A stretch of 13,894 nt of DNA from UBA7803 sp041686955 (GCA_041686955.1 JAWLCV010000094.1:1-13894), one strand, 5' to 3'. Shown: positions 1-8,863, counted from the first letter of the stretch. The notes: generated from the sequence alone by a model not told the origin. Translations and numbers: made by a program.

Positions 1-2576
1 GGGCCTTCCTCGTCGAACAGGTTCTGCGCACCGACGATGAAGTCGTAGCGGCCGTTCAGCGTGTAGCCCACCTCGGCGTCGAAGATCCACTCGCCGTCGT
101 AGCAGTTGTCCACCCCGAGGGTGCAGTCGAGGTCGTAATTGGTACCGCCCGGCGTGTAGGTGGGATCACCACTGTTGCTGGCCTCCACCCAATCGTCGTA
201 GTAGCTGGCCCGCACCATGAAGCGGAAGTCCTGCACCATGTGATTAACGGTGAAGATGCCGCGGTTCTCCGGATTGAAGTTCTCGAGGTCGAGAATCCGG
301 TTGCGGCCCACCTCCTCGCCGGCCCGGTCCACGTCGGTCTCGGTCCAGTTCCAGGCGGCGGTGAAGGTGCTGATGCCCGCATCACCCCAGTCCCGGGTGT
401 AGGTGGCCACCAGATCCAGCCCGGTGGTGGTGGTGTCGAAGTCGTTGGTGAAGAACGACACGCTGGTGAGGTCCGAGGCGCCGGGGATGCCCAGGATCTC
501 CAGGCACTGGGCCAGATCGGTGGCGCCGGGGCAGTCCACCCCTGCCGGCACCGGCCGGCCGGCAATGTCGATCTGACCGGTCTGGGAGATCCGGTCCTCC
601 AGCTCGATCTGGTAGAAGTCCGCCGTCAGGGTGATGTCGTCGGTGACGTCCCAGACCACGCCCAGGGTGAAGTTGGTGGCGTCCTCCGCGTCCAGCGGCT
701 CACCGCCCAGGAACTGGGCGATGGGGTTGGTGGGCGGAATCTGCCCGCTCTGGCGCAGCACCCCGTCCACCGTACGGGTGGAGACCTTGGTGACGTTTGA
801 CTGACCCGGCGTGGGTGCCCGGAAGCCGGTGCTGGCGGAGCCGCGCACCGCGAACTGCGGCACGATCTGCCAGCGCGCCGACAGCTTGCCGTTCAAGGTA
901 TCGCCGAAGTCGTCGAAATCCTCGTAGCGCAGGGCGAAGCCCACCAGCACGTTCTCGGTGACGTCCGCTTCCAGGTCCACGTAAGCCGCGTAGTTGGCGC
1001 GGTCGAACTCGCCCACCTGGGTGGGGCCGAAGCCGGCGAAACCGTTGGCGCCGATGCTCATGGCGGGCATGGAGGTCACGCCGTCGGCGTAGAAGAGCTC
1101 GTTCTGGAAGGCGAACTCACCGGCCTCCCAGGAGGCTTCCTCGCCCTGGCGGATCTCGAAGGTCTCCACCCGGTACTCGAGGCCGAAGGCCACGTTCAGG
1201 TCCGAGTAGAACGCATCCACCGCCACCGGATAGACGAAGTTGGCGTTGTAGTTCTGGTCGGTCTGCACGTACTTGCCCACGGAAAACTCGGTGGGGCTGT
1301 CCGGGCCCATGGAGGGGTTGATGGTGTCGAACAGGAAGAACTCCACCTCGTTACGGCCCAGGCTCACGCTGAAGTCGTAGGAGAGGCCGCTGTCCCAGGT
1401 GCCGCGCAGGCCCACCACGCCGCTGATGTCCTCCACGTCGCCGCCGAAGGTGGGGGTGAAGCCGCCGGGGAACCACTGGTTGAACAGGAAGCAATCCGAC
1501 GGCAGGGCGGCCATGGCGGCACGGTCCGCATCCACGGCGGCCTGATCCGACGGAGCGCCCCCCGGGCTCGGCAACGCCGGGCAGTTGGAGACGTTACCGG
1601 TGTTGTTGGAGAGATCCGTATCCATGATGGCGCGGTTGCCGTCGGCCGTGAACACGCCGCCGCGGTTGTTCGGATTGCGGTAGAAGAACCCGCCCCGCAC
1701 CTTGCGCTCGGCGTAGTTGCCGAAGGCGTACAGCTCCTGAGTGTCGGTGAGCTCGATGCCCGAGTTCAGGAAGAAGGCCCAGTCGTCGTCCACCTCGGGG
1801 GCGCCCCACACCTGGGCCGGATCCGCCACGTCGGTGTTGCCGGTGGCAATCAGCGCCGCCGCATCGGTGCGCTGCACGCTGCGATTGGTGGGGTCGGACT
1901 GCTTGTACTGCAGCGTGGCGTTGGCGAAGCCGTTGGGGCCGAGCGGCATGCCCACGTTCACGGCGCCCTGCCAGAGCTCGCCGTCGCCTTCGAACATCTC
2001 GCCCCACTTGCCCTCGAAGGTGACCCCTTCCCGATCTTCCTTGAGGACGAAGTTGATCACCCCGGCGATGGCGTCGGAGCCGTACTGGGCGGCAGCGCCG
2101 TCGCGCAGCACTTCCACCCGCTCGATGGCCATGGCGGGGATCACCGACACGTCCGGGCCCTGGGAACCGGCGGCGAGGGACCCGCCGAGCTCGGCGATGA
2201 CCGCGGAGCGGTGACGGCGCTTGCCGTTCACCAGGATCAGGGTGTTGTCCGGCGGCAGCCCCCGCAGGGTCGCCGGCCGGGTGATGGTCGCCGCGTCGCT
2301 GATGGGCAGCCGCTGAACGTTGTAGGAAGGCAGCAGGTTTCTCAACATGTCGTCCATGTCGGACGTGCCCTGCGCCTGGAAATCGTCACCGGTGACCACG
2401 TCCACCGGAACCGGCGAGTCGGTGGCTGTCCGGCCGGCCCGGCGGGACCCCACCACCACGACCTCCTCGATGGACGCTGCGGCTTCCTGGGCCAGCGCGG
2501 CGGGAGCCGCGACCGGGGAAACTGCCAGCGCACCGACGAGGGAGGCTCGAAGGATTGAAAATTTCGATTCACCCAT
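1..2576 (-). CDS. TonB-dependent outer-membrane receptor, C terminus beyond window
   Basis: Ligand-gated outer-membrane channel that imports a scarce substrate using TonB-ExbBD energy. 858 complete codons read without interruption from ATG 2576 to the window edge, ending in GAQNLFDEEG, which in this family lies a few dozen residues before the C terminus, so only the last strands are missing. Residues 1-29 are a Sec signal peptide (cleavage ALA|QE), followed by a TonB-box-like EEVVVVGSRR (37-46), a plug domain with RPATLRGLPPDNTLILVNGK, then RVEVLRDGAAAQYGSDAIAG, which closes the plug, and a long beta-barrel with many aromatic and DxD-rich loops. The start is fixed by GGAGAG eight bases upstream of ATG. 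The gene is divergent from the amidohydrolase at 2799. The substrate cannot be read from sequence: iron chelates, oligosaccharides or other organics are all possible. The family call is near certain. Confidence 0.95.
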   Translation of the reverse strand, partial: MGESKFSILRASLVGALAVSPVAAPAALAQEAAASIEEVVVVGSRRAGRTATDSPVPVDVVTGDDFQAQGTSDMDDMLRNLLPSYNVQRLPISDAATITRPATLRGLPPDNTLILVNGKRRHRSAVIAELGGSLAAGSQGPDVSVIPAMAIERVEVLRDGAAAQYGSDAIAGVINFVLKEDREGVTFEGKWGEMFEGDGELWQGAVNVGMPLGPNGFANATLQYKQSDPTNRSVQRTDAAALIATGNTDVADPAQVWGAPEVDDDWAFFLNSGIELTDTQELYAFGNYAERKVRGGFFYRNPNNRGGVFTADGNRAIMDTDLSNNTGNVSNCPALPSPGGAPSDQAAVDADRAAMAALPSDCFLFNQWFPGGFTPTFGGDVEDISGVVGLRGTWDSGLSYDFSVSLGRNEVEFFLFDTINPSMGPDSPTEFSVGKYVQTDQNYNANFVYPVAVDAFYSDLNVAFGLEYRVETFEIRQGEEASWEAGEFAFQNELFYADGVTSMPAMSIGANGFAGFGPTQVGEFDRANYAAYVDLEADVTENVLVGFALRYEDFDDFGDTLNGKLSARWQIVPQFAVRGSASTGFRAPTPGQSNVTKVSTRTVDGVLRQSGQIPPTNPIAQFLGGEPLDAEDATNFTLGVVWDVTDDITLTADFYQIELEDRISQTGQIDIAGRPVPAGVDCPGATDLAQCLEILGIPGASDLTSVSFFTNDFDTTTTGLDLVATYTRDWGDAGISTFTAAWNWTETDVDRAGEEVGRNRILDLENFNPENRGIFTVNHMVQDFRFMVRASYYDDWVEASNSGDPTYTPGGTNYDLDCTLGVDNCYDGEWIFDAEVGYTLNGRYDFIVGAQNLFDEEG

Positions 2577-2798
2577 GCTTGGTACTCTCCATTTTTCCGC
2601 TGCACCGCTCTGGTGCAGGCTGTTCTCTCTCCCCACTTGTACCGCTTCGACTCCAGGTCGCCAGAACGGCGGGACCCCCCAACCAAGCGGGCCTGTGCGA
2701 GGTTACATCATCCGGAAACACAGCGGAATCACTTTGGAAACATGTTGAAATCCATGTAAGGGGCCGGCAACGTAGTTGTATTTGGGGAAAACCAGACG
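2577..2798. promoter_or_regulatory. Divergent intergenic region, receptor versus amidohydrolase operon
   Basis: A 222-bp gap separating two divergently transcribed units, so it must hold the promoters of both unless the genes are read through from elsewhere. The stretch about 2720-2795 is clearly more AT-rich than its surroundings and contains ACATG...CATGT arms (2740-2744 and 2753-2757) overlapping the palindrome AACATGTT (2739-2746), a candidate regulator site. I found no convincing -35/-10 pair on either strand, so promoter positions are not assigned. Confidence 0.4.
2600..2618. promoter_or_regulatory. Perfect inverted repeat in the receptor leader
   Basis: CTGCACC, five bases, GGTGCAG: a 7-bp perfect palindrome ten bases upstream of the receptor's Shine-Dalgarno on the minus strand. 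It could be a 5' UTR hairpin controlling receptor translation or a repressor operator. There is no T-run, so it is not a classical terminator. The structure is seen; its role is inferred. Confidence 0.4.
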
Positions 2799-4622
2799 AT
2801 GAACAGCCTGCCGAGCCTCCGCATCCTGATCCTGGCGGCGGTGCTCTGCGGTGCCGGCGGGGCCGCGCTCGCCGCCGGCGGCGCGGATCTCATACTCACC
2901 AACGCCCGGGTCTACACCGCGGATCCCGCCCACCCCTGGGCCGAGGCGGTGGCCGTGGCCGGCGACCGAATCCTCGCGGTGGGAGACGCGTCGACCGTGC
3001 TCGGCACCCGCAGTGACGCCACCCGGGTGCTGGACCTGAACGGCGCCTTCGTCACCCCGGGCTTCGACGACGCGCACGTGCACGTGGACGCCACGGGACG
3101 CCTGCTCACCGGCGTGAATCTGCTGGACGTTCACGAGCCCGTGGCTTTCGTCGCGCGGGTGAAGGCCGCGGCCGGTCGGCTGCCGAAAGGAAGCTGGATC
3201 CTGCGCGGCGACTGGGGGGCCTACGAGCAGTGGGGGCAGGGCTCCGCGGGCCGGAGCGCAGGCAACGGAGCGGGACCGGAGCGGTTCACGCCCCACCGCG
3301 ACCTCATCGATCCCGTCACCCCGGAGCACCCGGTGCTGCTGTCCCGGTTCGACCGCGAGGTGTTCCTGGCCAACAGCCTGGCACTGGACCTGGCGGGGAT
3401 CACCCCGGAGACGCCCGACCCCCTGGGCGGCGCCATCGACAAGGACGCCGACGGCCGGATCACCGGCATTCTGCGCGGCAGCGCCGCCGCACTGGTGGAG
3501 GACGTGGTCCCGCCCATGCCATTCGAGCAGCGCCTCGTGGGCGTGCGGGCGGTGCTCGAGGAGGCGCGCCGGGGCGGCGTCACCACCATTCAGGATCTGA
3601 GCTCCGCGGAGCAGGTGATGGCCTACCAGCACCTGCGCGAGAGCGGCGAGCTCACGGCGCGGATCATGATCCGCCCGGACATCTTCCAGGTGGAGCACGT
3701 GGCGGCGCTGGGCCTGTCCCGGGGCTTCGGCGACCCCTGGCTCCGGCTCGTCGGCTACAAGGGCTGGGTGGACGGCATCATGGGCAACTCCAGCGCCATG
3801 TTCTTCCAGCCTTACGACCACGATCCGGAGAATCGCGGCCGGCTGCGCCCGCCCATGCTGCCGGAGGGCGAGGAAGGCGCGGCGTTCTCCATGACGACAG
3901 GGGACCACTACACGGAATTCCCGCCGGGCTCCATGGAACGACTCATCGAAGCCTGGCTGCCTACCGGGGTACCGCCCCACATCCACGCCATCGGCGACCT
4001 CGGCAACCGCATCATCCTCGACATCTACGAGCGGGTGCTGAACCGCCACGAGATGGTGGACGCAGACCACCGCTGGCGGGTCATCCACGCCCAGGTGGTG
4101 CGCGACGAGGACGTGCCCCGATTCGGGCAGCTCAATCTGGTGGCCGAGGTGAATCCCTACCACGTCTCCGACGACATGCGCTGGATGGAGGAGCGCATCG
4201 GCGCCCGCCGCTCGGCCGGCGCGTACGCGTTCCGCAAGCTGAAGGACGCGGGGGCGGTCCTGATCTTCGGCAGCGACTCGCCCGGCACCAACGCCGCGCG
4301 CTACTACCTGAGCCCCGTGTACGGGCTCTATGCCGCGGTGTCGCGGCAGACCCTCGGCGGCGAGCCTGCGGAGGGCTGGTTTCCCGACCAGCGGCTGACC
4401 ATCGAGGAGGCCATCGACGCCTACACCCGGGCACCGGCCTGGGCCACCTTCCAGGAAGACCTGAAGGGCACCGTGACCCCGGGCAAGCTCGCCGACATGG
4501 CAGTGTTCGACACGGACCTGGTGGCGGCCGGGCACAACGACCCGGCGAAACTTCTCGAAGCCCGGGTGCTCTACACCATCGTGGGCGGCCGCATCGTCTA
4601 CCAGGGCGAGCCGTCGCCGTAA
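2799..4622 (+). CDS. Secreted Amidohydro_3 family (YtcJ-like) metal-dependent hydrolase
   Basis: 607 residues, a normal length for the YtcJ/NfdA-like amidohydrolase group, which hydrolyses amide, imide or related C-N bonds in a metal-containing TIM barrel. Residues 1-26 form a Sec signal peptide (cleavage ALA|AGG), so the enzyme should act in the periplasm; L precedes C18, so a lipobox is unlikely. The N-terminal composite-domain motif LILTNARVYTAD (31-42) is followed by PGFDDAHVHVD with metal-ligand H93 and H95, K321 in GYKGWVDG (possible bridging lysine), H396 in HAIGD, H430 in VIHAQ and D493 in GSDSP, then the closing strand segment GKLADMAVFDTD. The start ATG has GGGG about eleven bases upstream. 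It is the first gene of a likely operon with the propeller gene (14-bp gap) and arfB. Substrate is unknown; members annotated as AepA or cytosine-deaminase-like are not safely transferable. Confidence 0.9.
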   Translation: MNSLPSLRILILAAVLCGAGGAALAAGGADLILTNARVYTADPAHPWAEAVAVAGDRILAVGDASTVLGTRSDATRVLDLNGAFVTPGFDDAHVHVDATGRLLTGVNLLDVHEPVAFVARVKAAAGRLPKGSWILRGDWGAYEQWGQGSAGRSAGNGAGPERFTPHRDLIDPVTPEHPVLLSRFDREVFLANSLALDLAGITPETPDPLGGAIDKDADGRITGILRGSAAALVEDVVPPMPFEQRLVGVRAVLEEARRGGVTTIQDLSSAEQVMAYQHLRESGELTARIMIRPDIFQVEHVAALGLSRGFGDPWLRLVGYKGWVDGIMGNSSAMFFQPYDHDPENRGRLRPPMLPEGEEGAAFSMTTGDHYTEFPPGSMERLIEAWLPTGVPPHIHAIGDLGNRIILDIYERVLNRHEMVDADHRWRVIHAQVVRDEDVPRFGQLNLVAEVNPYHVSDDMRWMEERIGARRSAGAYAFRKLKDAGAVLIFGSDSPGTNAARYYLSPVYGLYAAVSRQTLGGEPAEGWFPDQRLTIEEAIDAYTRAPAWATFQEDLKGTVTPGKLADMAVFDTDLVAAGHNDPAKLLEARVLYTIVGGRIVYQGEPSP

Positions 4623-4636
4623 CACGGAGGGCCGAC

Positions 4637-5659
4637 GTGAGAGCGATGAAGCTGATCCTGGTCGCCGCCCTGGCGGCCGCCCTGCCCACCCTGCAGGCGG
4701 TCGGCGCGACGCCTGCGGCCGTGGCGGGCCCTCCCGCCCCGCCCACGGTGGAGGAGTGGAAGGTACCCTGGGAGAACACCCGTCCGCGGGACCCCTACGT
4801 GGGTCCCGCCGGCGCCGTGTGGTTCGTCGGCCAGCGGGGCCACTACGTGGCGGCCCTGAACCCGGAGACCGGCGACTTCCAGCGCATGGACCTGGCCCCC
4901 GGCACCGGGCCCCACAACCTGATCGTCGGCGAGGACGGCACCATCTGGTACGCCGGCAACCTGGCACGCCACATCGGGCGCATCGATCCGGCCACCGGCG
5001 AGATCGGCACCATCGACATGCCGGACCCGGCGGCCCGGGACCCCCACACCCTGGTGTTCGACCGCACCGGGCGAATCTTCTTCACCGTGCAGGGCGGCAA
5101 CTTCGTGGGCCGCCTGGATCCCGCCAGCGGCAATGTGAAGCTGGCGGAGGTGCCCACCGAGAACGCCCGCCCCTACGGCATCACCGTGGATCGCGGCGGG
5201 CGAATCTGGGTCGCGGCCTTCGGCACCAGCAAGCTGCTGGCGCTGCACCCGGAGACCCTGGATCTCACCGAGGTGGAGCTGCCCCGGGAAGAGGCGCGGC
5301 CGCGGCGCCTGGAGGCCACCAGCGACGGCCGCATCTGGTACGTGGACTACGCCGGCGGGATGCTGGGCTTCTTCCACCCGGACAGCGGCTTGTTCAAGGA
5401 GTATCCCGTCCCCGGCGGCCGCGACAGCCGGCCCTACGGCATGGCCGTGGACGGCGACGACGTGCTGTGGTTCGTGGAGACCGGCTCGTCCCCCAACCGC
5501 CTGGTGGGCTTCGACCCGGTGAGCGAGTCGTTCTCCGAACCGGTGGAGATCCCCAGCGGCGGCGGCACGGTTCGCCACATGCACTACGACCCCGCCGGCC
5601 ATGCCATCTGGTTCGGCACCGACACCAACACCATCGGCCGCGCCGGGCTCGCCCGCTGA
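4637..5659 (+). CDS. Secreted seven-bladed propeller, streptogramin (virginiamycin B) lyase-like
   Basis: 340 residues. Residues 1 to about 30 are a signal peptide, so the protein is probably periplasmic. The rest is made of repeated blades with the signature D-x-G-x-I-W-Y/F and IGRIDPATG-like ends, at roughly residues 55-82, 99-124, 142-166, 185-210, 229-252, 272-298 and 317-336, the seven-bladed layout of Vgb and SMP-30/NHL relatives. Vgb linearises streptogramin B by elimination at the ester. WFVE (E281) and the later RHM histidine (H314) sit where the Vgb-like active site is expected, but I cannot align them rigorously. GTG 4637 is preferred over ATG 4646 because ACGGAGG ends six bases before GTG but fifteen before ATG. 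Antibiotic resistance should not be assumed: most environmental members have unknown substrates. The operon position after an exported hydrolase suggests joint processing of one compound. Confidence 0.8.
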   Translation: MRAMKLILVAALAAALPTLQAVGATPAAVAGPPAPPTVEEWKVPWENTRPRDPYVGPAGAVWFVGQRGHYVAALNPETGDFQRMDLAPGTGPHNLIVGEDGTIWYAGNLARHIGRIDPATGEIGTIDMPDPAARDPHTLVFDRTGRIFFTVQGGNFVGRLDPASGNVKLAEVPTENARPYGITVDRGGRIWVAAFGTSKLLALHPETLDLTEVELPREEARPRRLEATSDGRIWYVDYAGGMLGFFHPDSGLFKEYPVPGGRDSRPYGMAVDGDDVLWFVETGSSPNRLVGFDPVSESFSEPVEIPSGGGTVRHMHYDPAGHAIWFGTDTNTIGRAGLAR

Positions 5660-5665
5660 CCGGCC

Positions 5666-6088
5666 ATGCCCTCGTCCAAGGAGACCGGCGCCGGCGGCAT
5701 TCCGACGGACGCCATCAGCTTCCAGTTCGTGCGCTCGAGCGGACCCGGCGGGCAGAACGTCAACAAGGTGGCCACCGCGGTTCAGCTCCGGGTCGACCTG
5801 GACCGCGCCGGCCTCGACGAGCCGGTGCGCCGGCGGCTGGAACGCCTGGTGCCGGGGCAGATCACCCAGGCCGGCGAGCTCGTCATCTCGGCCCAGCGCT
5901 TCCGCTCCCAGCACCGCAACCGGCAGGACGCCCTGGAGCGGCTGGACGCCCTGGTGGCCCAGGCCCGGCGGGCGCCGAAGAAGCGGGTGAAGACCCGGCC
6001 GACCCTGGCGGCGAAGCGCCGGCGCGAAGCCGAGAAGAAGCAGCGGGGGGATCTGAAGAAGCTGCGGGAAAAGCCGAGGCCCGATTGA
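5666..6088 (+). CDS. arfB: Alternative ribosome-rescue factor B (peptidyl-tRNA hydrolase ArfB)
   Basis: 140 residues, the same size as E. coli ArfB (YaeJ). Cytosolic protein that enters the A site of stalled ribosomes and hydrolyses peptidyl-tRNA without a stop codon. The release-factor catalytic loop is intact: SSGPGGQNVNK, with GGQ at residues 28-30. The C-terminal third (from about 103) is a lysine/arginine-rich tail with KKRVKTRPTLAAKRRREAEKK, the part that occupies the empty mRNA channel in known structures. ATG 5666 begins six bases after the propeller stop, with only a weak Shine-Dalgarno, so translational coupling is likely. A housekeeping gene placed last in a catabolic-looking operon is probably incidental. 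It ends 4 bp from the stop of the convergent lipoprotein gene. Confidence 0.94.
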   Translation: MPSSKETGAGGIPTDAISFQFVRSSGPGGQNVNKVATAVQLRVDLDRAGLDEPVRRRLERLVPGQITQAGELVISAQRFRSQHRNRQDALERLDALVAQARRAPKKRVKTRPTLAAKRRREAEKKQRGDLKKLREKPRPD

Positions 6089-6092
6089 TCCC

Positions 6093-6620
6093 TCAGGGGC
6101 CGATGGGGGCCGTGCCCTCCAGGCGCAGGGGTGCCGGCTCCCGGCCACCGATGCCGGCCAGTCGCTCGAGCTCGTCACGGGAGATCTCGCCGCCGTGGGA
6201 GAACCGCATGAAGCGCCGCCATCCTTCCAGGTAGACGCGTCCCTCGAGCTCATAGCTGAAGGCGTCCCGCGCGGTGAGCTCCAGGAGCTGCCGCGCCACC
6301 TGAAAGAGGGAGGTGCTCACCACGGCGCTGACCCGCGTTTCCCCCAGGCGTTCGAGCTGAAACGATTGCGCCGTCACCCCCCGCGCCAGAGGCCGCCCGT
6401 TCACGTTCAGCGCGATGTCGAGCCCTGTGGCGCGGATCGGCCGCTCGCTGAAGTTCTGCAGGCGGAAGTCGAGCCGCATGCGCTGCTCGAGCAGGGTGGA
6501 CTCCAGGGGGGCGAGCCCCACCAGGGCCACCTCCACCACGGGTCGCCCGGCGCATCCCGCCGCCGTCAGCACGACGAGCAACACGAATGCCGGAAAGCGG
6601 GAGGGCCGATGGCGTATCAT
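6093..6620 (-). CDS. LEA type 2 / WHy-domain lipoprotein
   Basis: 175 residues from ATG 6620. A longer in-frame start at 6698 exists but would extend over the ygiQ start; ATG 6620 has GAAAGG eight bases upstream and puts a hydrophobic segment directly before LTAAGC, a lipobox with C23 as the lipidated residue. The mature part matches the WHy/LEA_2 pattern: VVEVALVGLAPLE, then LLEQRMRLDFRLQNFSERPI, GLDIALNVNGRPLARGVT, and a sequence ending FSYELEGRVYLEG. Proteins of this family are small immunoglobulin-like beta sandwiches; bacterial lipoprotein members are found at the envelope with stress-linked but poorly defined roles. It converges on arfB and diverges from ygiQ with 43 bp between start codons. 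Family is fairly certain, function is not. Confidence 0.85.
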   Translation of the reverse strand: MIRHRPSRFPAFVLLVVLTAAGCAGRPVVEVALVGLAPLESTLLEQRMRLDFRLQNFSERPIRATGLDIALNVNGRPLARGVTAQSFQLERLGETRVSAVVSTSLFQVARQLLELTARDAFSYELEGRVYLEGWRRFMRFSHGGEISRDELERLAGIGGREPAPLRLEGTAPIGP

Positions 6621-6663
6621 CCGCGAACCTTTCGATGCCGGTGCAGGTCGTAGGTTAATCCGG

Positions 6664-8817
6664 GTGACGACGGTGGCAAAGACGAGACCGCAATCCACAG
6701 AACGCTTCGCCGACGCGAAGCCCCTGAACGGCTACCGCAAGCACTGGGCCCACAAGCTCACGCCGGCGCCGGTGCTGCCCATGAGCCGCGCCGAGATGGA
6801 CATCCTGGGCTGGGACAGCTGCGACGTGATCCTCGTGACCGGGGACGCCTACGTCGATCACCCCAGCTTCGGCATGGCCATCGTCGGCCGCTTCCTCGAA
6901 TCCCAGGGGTTCCGCGTGGGCATCATCGCCCAACCCGACTGGCGCACCACCGCCGATTTCATGGCCCTGGGTCCGCCCAACCTGTTCTTCGGGGTGACGG
7001 CGGGCAACATGGACTCCATGGTCAACCGCTACACCGCGGATCGTAAGATCCGCCGTGACGACGCCTATACCCCCCACGGCGAAGGCGGCCGGCGGCCGGA
7101 CCGCAGCGTCATCGTCTACTGCCAGCGGCTGCGCGAGGCATTCAAGGACGTGCCCCTGGTGGTCGGCGGCATCGAAGCGAGCCTCCGGCGCATCGCGCAC
7201 TTCGACTACTGGCAGGAGAAGGTGCGGCGCTCGGTGCTGCTGGACGCCCGGGCGGACATCCTGCTGTTCGGCAACGCCGAGCGGGCCCTGGCGGAGGTGG
7301 CCCATCGGCTGGCGGCGGGCGAGGCCGTGGCAGACATCACCGACGTGCGGGGCACGGCGTACGTTCGCGACCGGGTTCCCGCGGGCTGGATCGAGATCGA
7401 CTCCACCCACCTGGACACCCCCGGGCCCATCGATCCGCCGGTGAACCCGTACGCCGAAGACAGCCCGGTGTCGCCGCCGCCGGACGCGGCGGCCGACGGA
7501 GTTCAGGTGGTGCGCTTCGTGCGCGAGGTGCAGGCGGCGGACCGCCACCGCAGCGTCATCCGGCTGCCGGGCTACGAGCAGGTGCGCGATGACCCGGTGC
7601 TCTACGCCCACGCGTCGCGGATCCTCCATCAGGAGGCCAATCCGGGAAACGCCCGGGCGCTGGTGCAACGCCACGGCGACAAGGAGCTGTGGCTGAATCC
7701 GCCGCCCGTGCCGCTGACCACCGCGGAGATGGACGCGCTCTACGAGCTGCCCTACACCCGGCAACCCCACCCGAGCTACGGCGACGCGCGGATTCCCGCC
7801 TACGAGATGATCCGCTTCTCCATCGCCATTCAACGCGGCTGCTTCGGAGGCTGCACCTTCTGCTCCATCACCGAGCACGAGGGACGGATCATCCAGAACC
7901 GTTCGGAGGACTCCATCCTCCGGGAGATCGAGACCATCCGCGACACGGTCCCCGGCTTCACGGGAGTGATCTCCGATCTCGGCGGGCCCACCGCCAACAT
8001 GTACCGGCTGCACTGCAAGAGCCCGAAGATCGAGGCGGCCTGCCGGCGGCCGTCCTGCGTCTATCCCGGAATCTGCGCCAACCTCGAGACCAACCACGCT
8101 CCGCTGATCTCGCTGTACCGCAAGGCCCGCGAGCTTCCCGGGATCAAGAAGGTGCTCATCGCCTCCGGGGTGCGCTACGACCTGGCCGTGGAATCCCCGG
8201 AGTACGTGCGGGAGCTGGCTGCCCACCACACCGGCGGCTACCTGAAGATCGCCCCGGAAGCCCTCTCCGAGGGACCGCTGTCGAAGATGATGAAGCCGGG
8301 CATGGCCAGCTACTACCGGTTCAAGGAATTGTTCGACCGCTACTCGGCCCAAGCGGGCAAGGAGCAGTACCTGATTCCCTACTTCATTGCCGCCCACCCG
8401 GGCACCACCGACGAGGACATGCTGGAGCTGGCCCTGTGGCTCAAGCAGAACGGCTTCCGCGCCGATCAGGTGCAGGCCTTCCTGCCCTCCCCCATGGCCA
8501 CCGCCACCGCCATGTACCACAGCGGCGTGAACCCGCTGGTCAAGGTGACCCGGAACGGCGAGCCAGTGATCGTGCCCAAGGGTCTGAAGAAGCGGCGCCT
8601 GCACAAGGCGTTTCTGCGCTACCACGACCCGGACAACTGGCCCATGCTGCGCGAGGCACTGAAGCGCATGGGCCGCGCCGACCTGATCGGCAACGGCAAG
8701 CGCCACCTGGTACCGAGCTTCCAGCCCCGAGGCACCGGCCGCGGCGGCGAGGGGCGGCGAAAGAAGGGGACGTTCAGGACGCAGCATACGAGGGTGGAGA
8801 AGGGCGACGGGCAGTGA
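6664..8817 (+). CDS. ygiQ: YgiQ family radical SAM protein (UPF0313)
   Basis: 717 residues. Closely follows E. coli YgiQ: PMSRAEMDILGWDSCD, ILVTGDAYVDHPSFGMAI, GFRVGIIAQPDW, NLFFGVTAGNMDSM, RYTADRKIR, then the radical SAM core with the [4Fe-4S] motif C393-x3-C397-x2-C400 (RGCFGGCTFCS) and SITEHEGRIIQNRSEDSI, GVISDLGGPTANMY, GGYLKIAPE and PLSKMMKPGM. The C terminus is a basic, probably disordered tail. The biochemical reaction of the family is not established to my knowledge. The frame is open further upstream, but GTG 6664 is chosen because it starts just ahead of the conserved region, has TAGG nine bases upstream and avoids overlap with the divergent lipoprotein gene; GTG 6673 is an alternative. 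No ATG lies at a sensible place. It converges on tesB across the heptamer-repeat region. Confidence 0.95.
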   Translation: MTTVAKTRPQSTERFADAKPLNGYRKHWAHKLTPAPVLPMSRAEMDILGWDSCDVILVTGDAYVDHPSFGMAIVGRFLESQGFRVGIIAQPDWRTTADFMALGPPNLFFGVTAGNMDSMVNRYTADRKIRRDDAYTPHGEGGRRPDRSVIVYCQRLREAFKDVPLVVGGIEASLRRIAHFDYWQEKVRRSVLLDARADILLFGNAERALAEVAHRLAAGEAVADITDVRGTAYVRDRVPAGWIEIDSTHLDTPGPIDPPVNPYAEDSPVSPPPDAAADGVQVVRFVREVQAADRHRSVIRLPGYEQVRDDPVLYAHASRILHQEANPGNARALVQRHGDKELWLNPPPVPLTTAEMDALYELPYTRQPHPSYGDARIPAYEMIRFSIAIQRGCFGGCTFCSITEHEGRIIQNRSEDSILREIETIRDTVPGFTGVISDLGGPTANMYRLHCKSPKIEAACRRPSCVYPGICANLETNHAPLISLYRKARELPGIKKVLIASGVRYDLAVESPEYVRELAAHHTGGYLKIAPEALSEGPLSKMMKPGMASYYRFKELFDRYSAQAGKEQYLIPYFIAAHPGTTDEDMLELALWLKQNGFRADQVQAFLPSPMATATAMYHSGVNPLVKVTRNGEPVIVPKGLKKRRLHKAFLRYHDPDNWPMLREALKRMGRADLIGNGKRHLVPSFQPRGTGRGGEGRRKKGTFRTQHTRVEKGDGQ

Positions 8818-8863
8818 TGGTGTTCGCTTTCCGCTGTCCGCTGTCCGCTTTCCGCTGGAGGGC

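Noticed and set aside
2703..4967. A 754-codon open frame on the minus strand opposite the amidohydrolase
   Set aside because: It mirrors the codons of the clear amidohydrolase gene; high GC removes stops from the antisense frame, and its translation is Arg/Gly/His-rich with no domain.
4598..6253. A 551-codon minus-strand frame opposite the propeller and arfB
   Set aside because: Antisense shadow of two recognised genes, with no domain signature.
6615..6620. TATCAT as a -10 box for ygiQ
   Set aside because: No acceptable -35 hexamer at the expected spacing, and the bases overlap the lipoprotein start codon.
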